Source: Pycnopodia helianthoides (Eukaryota > Echinodermata > Asteroidea > Forcipulatida > Asteriidae). Taken from it: a stretch of DNA of 64,000 nt. Location of the stretch: positions 20,914,036 to 20,978,035 of the forward strand of contig CM063252.1 of NCBI GenBank assembly GCA_032158295.1. Reading direction: 5' to 3'. Shown here one piece after another: positions 46,001-58,000 of this stretch. The notes under the pieces are model-generated. The model was not told the origin of the DNA, did no database searches, and worked only from the letters and a program-made list of their open reading frames with translations. A program made the position numbers and the translations under genes. How positions within the stretch are numbered: the stretch's first letter is position 1; each line of letters starts with the position of its first letter.

Positions 46001-49000
46001 TCTGAAAGCTCACTGATTCTGAAGTTCATACCAGTACCAATCCTCCAGAGAAATATTTCCTCTGAAAGCTCACTGATTCTAAAGTTCATACCAGTACCAA
46101 TCCTCTAGAGAAATATTTCCATCTGAAAGCTCACTGATTCTAAAGTTCATACCAGTACCAATCCTCCATAGAAATATTTCCATCTGAAAGCTCACTGATT
46201 CTAAAGTTCATACCAGTACCAATCCTCCATAGAAATATTTCCATCTGAAAGCTCACTGATTCTAAAGTTCATACCAGTACCAATCCTCCAGAGAAATATT
46301 TCCATCTGAAAGCTCACTGATTCTAAAGTTCATACCAGTACCAATCCTTCAGAGAAATATTTCCCTCTGAAAGCTCACTGATTCTGAAGCTCATACCAGT
46401 ACCAATCCTTCAGAGAAATATTTCCATCTGAAAGTTTACTGATTCTAAAGTTCATACCAGTACTAATCCTCATAGAAATATTTCCATCTGAAAGTCACTG
46501 ATTCTAAAGTTCATACCACTACCAATCCTCCAGAGAAATATTTCCATCTGAAAGCTCACTGATTCTAAAGTTCATACCAGTACCAATCCTCAAGAGAAAT
46601 ATTTCCCTCTGAAAGCTCACTGATTCTTAAGTTCATAACAGAACCAATCCTCCATAGAAATATTTCCATCTGAAAGCTCACTGATTCTGAAGTTCATACA
46701 GTACCAATCCTCCAGAGAAATATTTCCATCTGAAAGCTCACTGATTCTAAAGTTCATACCAGTACCAATCCTCCAGAGAAATATTTCCATCTGAAAGCTC
46801 ACTGATTCTAAAGTTCATACCAGTACCAATCCTCAGAGAAATATTTCCATCTGAAAGCTCACTGATTCTAAAGTTCATACCAGTACCAATCCTCCTAGAG
46901 AAATATTTCCATCTGAAAGCTCACTGATTCTGAAGTTCATACCAGTACCAATCCTCCAGAGAAATATTTCCCTCTGAAAGCTCACTGATTCTAAGTTCAT
47001 ACCAGTACCAATCCTCTAGAGAAATATTTCCATCTGAAAGCTCACTGATTCTAAAGTTCATACCAGTACCAATCCTCCAGAGAAATATTTCCATCTGAAA
47101 GCTCACTGATTCTAAAGTTCATACCAGTACCAATCCTCCATAGAAATATTTCCATCTGAAAGCTCACTGATTCTAAAGTTTCATACCAGTCCCAATCCTC
47201 AGAGAAATAATTTTCCCATCTGAAAGCTCACTGATTCTAAAGTTCATACCAGTACCACTCCTCCAGAGAAATATTTCCATCTGAAAGCTCACTGATTCTA
47301 AAGTTCATACCAGTACCAATCCTCCAGAGACATATTTCCCTCTGAAAGCTCACTGATTCTAAAGTTCATACCAGTACCAATCCTCCAGAGACATATTTCC
47401 CTCTGAAAGCTCACTGATTCTAAAGTTCATACCAGTACCAATCCTCCAGAGAAATATTTCCATCTGAAAGCTCACTGATTCTAAAGTTCATACCAGTACC
47501 AATCCTCCAGAGAAATATTTCCATCTGAAAGCTTACTGATTCTAAAGTTCATACCAGTACCAATCCTCCAGAGAAATATTTCCAACGGAATTGTACAATT
47601 TCCTCAGAAGTGCCCTTTACCAAAGAGAAAACGCCTTGGTGCCCTTGCCCTTTCACAAACGATGCATCAGGCCTGTTTATAGTGCTGTAGTTTTATTGTG
47701 CTGTTGCACCGTCCTGCTTAAGTCCACTACAATGGCAAACTTTTCATGGAGTATTTGTGTTTCTTCTTTTAGAAATTGTCAGGAAAGTGATTTTGCAATC
47801 TACGTATTCTTCAGAAGCCTTACCTATCACACACTGGAGTCTGTCCATCTAGACGTAGATATCTGTATTGATGATGTTTCATATAAATCTCAATGATGTC
47901 TAAGACCATCACAAACTGACTGAACATCAACACCCTGCTACCCTGCATACAAAATAATCACATCAGAAAATAGAGTTAGCTGAATTGAATCTGCTTACCA
48001 ACCAAAAGGTCCTCTGGTATAAGTGGAAAAATGTGGCATGTGGTCTGACGTTTCCACCCTAGCAGAGTCTTTCTTGAAGGCTGAATCAATTTAGCCTTTG
48101 AGAAAGACTCTGCTAGGGTCGAAACGTCAGGCCACTAACTATTTTTTTGTAAAATAATAACATAATACGCTAGATTGTTCTTCTTGTTATCATCAAAATT
48201 CTTTTTGTTATCTTTATTTATTTGGCTGTTTCACAAAGTACAGACCATGTAACCTGTATTGTAGCATGTCGTGGCCAAGTGGTCTCAAGCATTGAACTCA
48301 AGGTCTGACGATTGAGTCATCATAGAGTGGGTTCGAATCCCAGCCAGGACACTTCTGTCCATGGGCAAGACACTAAAATATAATTGCTTCTCATCACCCA
48401 GGAGTACACAGGTATGTATGGGAGTAGACGTTGTTGGTGTGAATGATAAGCAGCCTGTGCGCTCACGTGGATGCTGGTGCTGCATACTCCAAAGGAGTTG
48501 GTTTCAGGAATGCTTAAAGGCCCAATAAACAGGGGTAGTAATAGTTTAATAGTGTTTAAAAGCGCCTAATAAATGCCTACTATAACTATGATATCCTGTG
48601 TTTACAAAAGAGCCACAGAGCTTTGACTTCCTGCAGGCACAATTTGTGCACATTATTGCACTTTGCCAGTAACCCAACAACCGAATAACTTCTCCAGTCT
48701 AGTATTTTTCTAATCATTGTATCTTCAAGATACAAACCACCTGCTAAATGTTTTAGCACCCCGAACAAAGATATTGACAAAATAGGGAGACGCAGCACAA
48801 CATAGGCTGTTACTCAGTTGAGCCGGAATCTTGTTCAAATCTCGCTCTAGTCAGTTTTTCTGTTTGTCAACCCAAATAATTAAAAATTTACCAGTCAGTT
48901 TTAACTAAGTTAAGAAGAGAATACTTCTGGTTTTCACACATATTCTGCCCTGGAAATTTGAACAACAAACCAGAGATTAATCTGAAATCTGAGCCGATAC

Positions 49001-52000
49001 TTACGTTTTGTTTGAGTTCTGAAGCATCTTGTCCAATGCTAGGAATTTCCCGAGCAACGATAAGTCCTGAGAGTTGGAACGATTGAGGATGCTGTATTCT
49101 TACAGAGTCTGTGTAGCTCAAAGTCTGTCATGACCTGCATGTCCTCAAATTAGCTCTGGCTCAGCATCGTAATGAGTCGGCTCTTTGTTTCAAACGAAAG
49201 ACAATTTGTGATCTTAAAGGGTCCAGATTTTATGGTCTATATTAAAGGGTCCAGATTTCATGGTCCAGATTTTATGGTCTATATTAAAGGGTCCAGATTT
49301 CATGGTCCAGATTTTATGGTCTATATTAAAGGGTCCAGATTTCATGGTCCTGATTTCATGGACGAGGGGTCGATTTCACAAAACTCACAAAAGATTTCAC
49401 AAAAGAGATAGGACTTGTCATAAGTATTGGTCCTAACTTAGGACTAGTTCTATCTCTGAGCATTGCCTAGGACTAGTCCTAAGTTAGGAAGAGTTTTGTG
49501 AAATCGACCCCAGATTTCATGGTCCAGATTTTATGGTCTATATTAAAGGGTCCAGATTTCATGGTCCTGATTTCATGGACGAGGGGTCGATTTCACAAAA
49601 CTCACAAAAGATTTCACAAAAGAGATAGGACTTGTCATAAGTAATGGTCCTAACTTAGGACTAGTTCTATCTCTGAGCATTGCCTAGGACTAGTCCTAAG
49701 TTAGGAAGAGTTTTGTGAAATCGACCCCAGATTTCATGGTCCAGATTTAAGGGTCCAGTTTCCAGTACATGGTGATGGTTGTACATAAAGACAGGGTATA
49801 CTTTGGGTAAATGTCAAAGACCAGTATCCTCACTTGGAGTCAAACATTTTGGTTCTACAAAAAGGCGGACCATGTTAGTTCACAAAGTAAAAGGAAAACC
49901 ACACAATTATGAGGCATAGTTGTGTGGATCATTATATTCTACTTTTAAAACATCTTCCAATTCATAACGAACGCTTTCAAACGCTTTTTATAGCCCAATA
50001 TGTCCCTTTAAAACACAAATCTCTCAGCCTTAAAGGCAAAGTATACCTTTGGTTTTTGGAATCATTCGATTGTTTTAATCCTATATAAATGTAGATATTA
50101 TATACAACACAACTAACCTGAGAAAATTTCATTTCAAAAGGTGGTCGCGTTTTTTAAATTTCACCAAAATCCACAGCGAATATGTTCACCCATAAAGAAT
50201 AATCCCTAATAGGAATACACAATCTGAAAAAAACTTTTCTGACAGAAACATATTCAAATATTCTCATATTCAAATTTGGAGGGATAAAAACTGGCATCTT
50301 TTTCCATATCCACATTATTTTGAATTAATAAATACCTCGGAGAGTTTGTGTATTCTGATTGGTCGAAAACTAGTCACGTGGGGGTGTATTAACATGTGGT
50401 ATAAAGACCGGCTGTGTATTATCAAATAAATGGCCCCTGAACTAGCACAATGATGTGTAAAAGTTATATTTGCACCGTGCTTGTTGTGCGGAAACTATCA
50501 AAACTGTTTTCTTTGCGCGTATTGTTTTTGGTTATTTTGACGCCGCGTGTACGCGCAAACCACGCGTATGCATAAACGCGCAGACAATGTATCATTTTAA
50601 GGCAGCTGGTACGCGCATGAAACCACGCAAAAGTTGAACAGTAATGGCCCTTGAACATGAGTGGAACATTTCCAAGATTAAGTTGAAAGAAAAATCACAA
50701 ATTCTGATGATTATGACCCTTTTTCTTCGTTAAAGGTATTTATTAATGGCAATAACAGTGTGGGGAGCCGGTCTTCACTGCGTGGTAATGACCGGGTTGG
50801 TGGCTGGCCGCTGTTAATGGACCTCTTCGGCTCGGTCCATAACAGCGGCCAGCCACCAACCCGGTCATTACCACGCAGTGAAGACCGGCTCCCCACACTG
50901 TTATTCCCTAATTGAAATATTTCTCAAAATGCTTCATACTATCGAAAGTTGCTGTACTAATTTGTATTGCTATTAATTTTTAGAGTGATTACCAATTGTA
51001 TACCTTCCCTTTAAATCAAGGAATGGCAAAAGAACAGTACCCTCTGATAGATTCCCTGACTCACCTTGAGCATGAGTTTAGACATCTGTCGTAGTTTGGC
51101 ATCGTCATAGTGATTTCTCATCAACATCTCGTGATTAGCACCCTTACGTAGCTGCATCATGGCACAAGACAGCTTACCCAGCTTTGTCTTGGATCCATCT
51201 CCTAGATTACGTAGATCTTGTGATAGGGCCATTTTAATATTGTTATAGCACTCTTGTTGACTGGCGATCATTGGACATTTCAGTATAGTTTCGCTCTTCT
51301 TTGGTAGTTGTTTAAGCACCTGTGGAAATTACAAATAAATGAAAACCCTAAATATCTGGCACTGATTTACCTTTAAAGGCAGTGGATAGTTTTGGTAATT
51401 ACTCCAGACATACAATAAGATAAATCCTTACTTAGTAAAGAGCACATGAGAGCTGCCGATAGTATAAACAATTGTGAGAAACAACTCCCTCTGAAGTAAT
51501 GTAGTTTTTAAGAAAAAAATGTAATTTCTCACTGAAATATTTGAATCTGAAAAAGGCTTCAGGCATGAAGCCTTTTTCAGGCATCTGAAAGCACACAATT
51601 CTATGCAACAAGGGTGTTTTTTCTTTCATTATTTTCTTGCAACTTTGATGACCAATTGAGCTCAAATGTTCACCGGTCTGTTATTTTATGCATATGTTGG
51701 GATACACCAAGTGTGGATACTGGTCTTTGACAATTACCAAAAGTATATTCTACCCTGACCACCCTAACCCCTCAGAATACAACTCCCTGTCCTGGAATTA
51801 CATGCTGGCAATGGAGGCCATGGGTTCCGCTGCCCTTGGCCCAATTCCAGAATAAGGTTACCAGCCAAACTACTATGTCAAATGTACAATTTGTAACTGG
51901 TATCCGGCTCATTTCTGCTTAGCAGACAAATGTTGAGCAATAGTTTCTGCTTGGTCTTGGCCTTGGTGCCCCTTTAGAAGTTTCCCATGGTAGTGTCCTT

Positions 52001-55000
52001 TTGCAAAAAAGAAAACAACGTTTCACTCTCAAAGGTGAGGCCTTGTCTGAATTGGTGGCTATGGCTACGGCTACGGACAGATCGCCGCGTCTTCGTGCGC
52101 TGAAGTGTAGTACCTCCTCAGCAACAGCCAAAGCTGTAGCTGTAGCCACCAATTCGGATACGGTCTAAAATTCCAGGCCTGAACTGCATCCGACTTCAGA
52201 ATCCAACCTGCATGTGTTGTTTGATTCTGTCGGGAGAAATTGCACCAAGAGTAGGAGGGTTGAAGTAAACTACTTGGATGTGTATTGAGGGTTGTGGATT
52301 GGTATACCGACCTGTGATTTCAGTCTCCTGAGCATGAATGGCTGCATGATCTGTTTAGCGTGAGTAATCCGGTCTCTCTCAAAGGAACTCTGCTCCAATG
52401 GATTATCACTCTTTTGTTTCTGTCAATCAAAACAAAATGAGAAATGCAGACAACAAACTGAATCAATCTAATCATAATACTAAACAGTTAGTATATAACA
52501 TCAACTTGCATCTAGATCAGGGTGCTGCTAGCGGGCTAATGGAGACAGACACAAAATATAAACAGTTAAGGAGAAAGTATGATAGATCAAAACAGACAAG
52601 TTTCATAAGTTCTTCTTGAATAACAATAATACTTGGTTCTTAAATAACGCACATATCCTAGTAGCTAGATCAAGGTGCTTCACAACACTATTATTCCTGG
52701 TCATTAGGCATACTTTTAACCAAACCTTTTCAGCTCCCTGGGGAGCATACAACCCCAAGCTGCTTAAATTAGCGCTAAGGGGTTAATCCAACACACTACA
52801 GTCTCAGCCCTCGTATGTTCCAATTTACACACCTGGGTTTAGAGAAGCAATTATGGTCAAGTGCTTTTCTTTCAGGTTTTAGTTTCATGACCAGGAATCA
52901 AACCCACAATGATGGTTTAGCCATCAGAACTTGAGTGTGGTGCACCTATAACTGGTCATCAGGCATACTAAGACCATTCTCAACTCCCTGGGGAGCATAC
53001 AACCCCAAGCTGCTTAAGTTAGCGCTAAGGGGTTAATCCAACACAATACTGTCTTAGCCCTCGCAGGTTTTCATTTATACACCTTGGTAACGAAAAGTAA
53101 TTATGGCTAAGTGCTTTTCTTTAGGACATAAATGTCATGACCAGGAATTGAACCCAGACTCTGATGATTCAGTAATCACAACTTGAGTCCATTGCACTAG
53201 ACTGCTCGGCCATGAATGAGGTAGTGGAGTCTAGAAATCTGATGTATATTATTTTTAGGGGTGCATTTGATTACAATCCAACAGTACAAGCGCCAATACA
53301 GGGATGAATAGGAGCCAGTGAAGAAATGTTTAGTTTTAGATGTGGGAAGAAAACCCCAAATGGAAACAACCCACACAATCAGGTAGGGACTGAAAACCCA
53401 ATACACATGCAAGGCTCTGGTCTGAGGTGGGATTCGAACCGGGGTCCACAGAGGTGTAAGGCTGGGAAGGTAGCCAACCTTATATGGTTAGAATCAGAAT
53501 TAGAATTATAATTTTATTGTCCGCATCATAAAAATACAGAAATTTGGTTTCCATTGGCACATAAGAATAGAGCATTCATTCAGTTAAAAGCATTAATTTA
53601 GCAACATTACACAGATTGGTTGGGGAATTTATTCCAGAGCTTAAAACCAAAGAAGGTATTACTTGTCGCTGGCTGTAGGTTCAACCTTATCAAGAATATA
53701 ATTTCTGAGATTGAAGTGTTTTTTTTAAGTCGTTTTAAATTTTGCTTTTAGCGCAAATCTTCAGAAACAATAAAAACACCTGAGATTAAAATGTTTGAGA
53801 GAATTGACAGAGAACAGTTTTGTAAAGTATTAGTTTTTTGTTTGTTTGCAAGTTTGCTGTAAAATAATATTATTATTCCATGCACGCTCATGGGATACAG
53901 AAAAATAAACGGTGTCTCAATCCTGTATGCAACTCTGGCTTTGGTGCCATTCTGCATGGGATGCGGAAGCGCAATATATTTTTCTGTGTTCCACTGGTAC
54001 TTGTGGCGTGTCGTGGCCGAGCGGATAAGAGCACCAGACTCAAGCTCTGGTGTTTCTGATCAGTAGAGTGTGGGTTCGAGTCCCAGTCGTGACACTTGTG
54101 TCCTTAAGCAAGACACTTAACCATTATTGCTTCGTCCTTCAGATGGGACGTAAAGCCGTTGGTCCCGTGTGTTGTGTAATGCACGTAAAAGAACCCAGTG
54201 CACTTATCGAAAAGAGAAGGGGTTCGCCCCGGTGTTCCTGGTTTGATTGGCAGCATATTGCGCCACCGCACCTTGTAAACCATTACATTGTGCTATAAAT
54301 GCATAGGTCTCATACTTCAAAACGTAGCTCCACATACATGGCAGGTAAGAATACTGAGCGCTTTGTATCCTTTGGCAAAAGGCGCTATATAAATACAGTT
54401 ATTATTATTATTATTATTATTGTGAGGGGAAACCGATGCATCTCAACTTACTGTTAGTGTAAACATCTTCTGCAGTTCAGCTGCGTTGTCACAAAACATA
54501 TTTGGCATGACGAAACTCAACAATGAAATCAGCTCTTTGAGGTTGTTCTGCAGCGGGGTACCGGTCAAAAGCAGCTTCCTCTCAGCCTGTCAACAACAGA
54601 ACAAAATTGATCATTTATACGTTATACCTTTCTGGTTGTGAAACCGAGGAATCCTCAAAAGCTACTAGCACTGTGACAAATAGGCCAGAAGATACCTGTG
54701 TAGAGAAGATGATGGAGAGATTTTGAAATCAAGTATGGACTGAAATAGAATCCTAAGCGAGGCTTGGATCTAAGGTGGGATTCGAACCTGGGTCCACAGT
54801 GGTGAAAGACTGGGCAAGATAAGTCAACCTGATATCAGGGGTGAATAAAACCGTGACAACAACATCTTCTTTTAAAACCTTGTTCTTGCATGACAACCTT
54901 ATCCCAAACTTTGTGACATTAATTTTGAGTCCTTTGTTGTGATACAAAGCATCGCTTCAAATGAATCCAGTAGATGACTGACCCTGATCTTCATGAGTGT

Positions 55001-58000
55001 ACCATAGCGTTGGGACTGCATATTCTTCAGCATGTGTGCCTCGTCAAACACAGCATAATGTATCCCCATCTTCCTAAACAGGCTACGATCATCTGCGTTA
55101 CTAGTGCACATGTTGTATCTGTAAAAAAACAAAACAACGGTATTCAAATGTGACGACCAAAGCAATAATATTAATGTATCAAAGTGCTTTGCACTATTAC
55201 AACCCCTGTTCATTGGGCATGAAGCATTCCTAAAACCATCTCAACTCCTTTGGAGTATGCAGCAACGGCAGCCAAATTGGCACACAGGTTGCCAACATTC
55301 TGTACCCTTGCAGGTACCCATTTGTTAGTGATGAGAAGCAATTATACTTGAGTGTCTCGCCCAACAACACAAGTGTCATGACCGGGTTTCGAACCCACAC
55401 TCCTGATGACTCAGCCATTAGAACTTGAGTTCCGTGCTCTAGACCACACGGTCATGACAAGCTGCACATATAAATCATATTAGTAACTGCCTGCTACTAG
55501 ATTGATTTCAAGATGAATCTGGTGTCCGGCCTCAAGGTGCATCTTGAGAATGGAAGCCAAATAACATCAACGTGTCACCACATGATTAGTAAAACCTAAA
55601 AGGTGATATACAAACATGATGACCAGAGTCTATCATAACGGCCTGCTGCAAGATTAATACCAAGACGAGTCTGGTACCAAGCCTCCAGGTGCATAGCCTT
55701 GGAGAGGTTGTGTTGATGTAATAATTGCATCCGCAATCAAGAGTATCATCATTACGTTGTGTTAAAGGCACTGGACACTATTGGTAATTACTCAAAGTAC
55801 TCAAAGTAATTGTTAGCATTAAAACTTACTTGGTAACGAGCAATGGAGAGCTGTTGATAGTATACAACATTGTGAGAAACGGCTCCCTCTGAAGTAACGT
55901 AGTTTTTGAGAAAGAAGTATTTTCTCAGTAAAATATTTGAATTGATTTTGAGACCTCACGCATGAGGTCTCGAAATCAAGCAATCGAGCATCTGAAAGCA
56001 CACAACTTCGTGTGACAAGGGTGTTTTTTTTTCCATTATTATCTCGCAACTACGACGACCAATTGAGTTCAAATTTTCACAGGTTTGTTATTTTGTGCAT
56101 ATGTTGAGATACATCAAGTGAGAAGACTAGTCTTTGACAATTACCAAAGGTGTCTAGTGTCTTTAAAGGTAGAGTCATAGATTGGCAAGTACTCCAAAAA
56201 TGAATGACTATAAAAAATCTCTCTTGGTGAGAAGCACTACAGCTGTTGAGAGTATAAACTATTTTGAGAAAGGATTCCCTTTGAAGTATGGTTTGGATAA
56301 CTTATCACCCAAAAATATTTGAATCTGAGAAATGATTCATGCATGAATCGTTTCTCAGATTTCTGAGGGCTGGTGCTTGTTCAAGAATGCTACGACCAGA
56401 GATGCAGTTGGTACCTGCTGTCACCTCGCTAAACGTGGATGGATTGGCAGTTCTTGTGAAAATACTGCCACAGTTTTTTTTGCTGTTTTCTCAGCAAGCA
56501 GACACTGTATTCAGCCGCAACTTTCACAGGTGACTTTGATTGTATCTTTCTTGATATTTTTGCCTGTAAATAACCACTACGTTGACAAAAACCAATCTAT
56601 GACCGTACCTTGAAGGCATGATGATAAATCAATCTTCTTATATACTTACGATGTAACAATGACATTACACGTGACACACTCAGATAAGATGTTATATCGT
56701 ACTTCTCTCCGCTCCTCTGCATTACCCGTGTATAAAATCACCTCCAGGGCTGGGCACCATGTGTGAAGCTCACGGGCCCAGTTCTCTGAAAAAATAAACA
56801 AATAATCAAATCAAAAATAGATTCAATTTCTAAAAAACAAATATGATTGATTCAATCAAAGTTGGTGGAAGTTAGGAGCTTGTGCCCAACAGTTTTGATC
56901 TTAAAGGTTTATTACCGGGAACAATCCTCATTAAGTAGGTTTGGATTTGCCCTTTTTAAAAGTTTTCCTGAAGGCTGCCAGTGATGGAGCATGACGAATG
57001 TTGCAAGGTAACTTGTTCCACATAGTTGGCCCAGCAGCATATAAGACACGGTCACCAGATACTGTACATGTGTACTGGGTTCTTTTACGTACATTACACA
57101 ACACACAGGACCTACGGCTTTATGTCCCATCCGGAGGATGAAGCAATTGATGGTTAAGTGTCTTGCTTAAGGACACAAGTGTCCAGACCGGGACTCAAAC
57201 CCACACTCTGCTGATCAGAAACACCAGAGCTTGAGTCCAGTGCTCTTGACCGCTCAGCCACAACACGTTACATGTCAGTATCAATGATTTACAAGACAAA
57301 TATTATTTTTAACAATGACAGAACCAAATGAGAAAAATGGAAAAAGTGTTAATGATTGGTGATTAGGGCCCAATTTCATAGAGCTGCTTAGCACAAAAAC
57401 TTGCTTAGCATGAAATTTTTGCCTCGATAAAAACAGGATTACCAGCCAAATTTCCATGTGATTTTCAGGATAAGCAAACAGCTGAATACCATTAACAAGC
57501 AATATGCAACAAATGGAAATTTGGTTGGTAATGCTGTTTTTATCAAGGAAGAAATTTCATGCTAAGCATATTTTCGTGCTTAGCAGCTCTATGAAATTGG
57601 GCCTAGGAGTGAATTAGGAAAGTTTTTTGTTGTTACCTAGAGTTGATGATGGAACCACAATAAGGTGAGGACCTCCGTCTCCTTGCTCCATGAGATAAGC
57701 CAAGAATGCAATCGTCTGTACCGTCTTGCCAAGTCCCTGAGTGAAGAAGAGTAACTGATTAGAGATGCTCCACGCCAAAACCAGGCACTTCCTTCCAAAA
57801 ATCAAACTTGGCTTTATTTGCTCATCAAGTAGATGAGACTAAGAGTGTCCAAGAGGGCTTGAAATGTAATTATTTCTGAACGTACATAAATAGAATGTTT
57901 AAGATATCACATCCCTAAGATGTTAAACTTGCATCAGGGATAAATAACATTATTTTGTTTTTCCCTTACACCGATGTGTGTAAAGCACTGTATACTCAGT

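Larger units (their letters stand above)
50030..51014. mobile_element. TTAAAGG...CCTTTAA MITE-like element, split by nested insertions
   Basis: The ends are TTAAAGGCAAAGTATACC and GTATACCTTCCCTTTAA. Internal sequence matches the 38038 copy (TCCTATATAAATGTAG, TTTCATTTCAAAAG). The element is nearly three times the normal length because it contains the insertion at 50325-50746 and the hairpin at 50751-50905. Confidence 0.75.

Noticed and set aside
46617..47106. 61-codon frames reading [15 protein letters not shown] repeatedly
   Set aside because: The 61-bp satellite period forces rotation through three frames and produces frames of exactly 61 codons; no start context or gene structure.
49172..49411. 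Frame with repeated [14 protein letters not shown]
   Set aside because: Translation of the GGGTCCAGATTT tandem repeat.
54007..54094. Possible functional tRNA-Leu(CAA) gene
   Set aside because: It continues directly into a SINE body with an (ATT)n tail, and deleted relatives occur elsewhere in the window.
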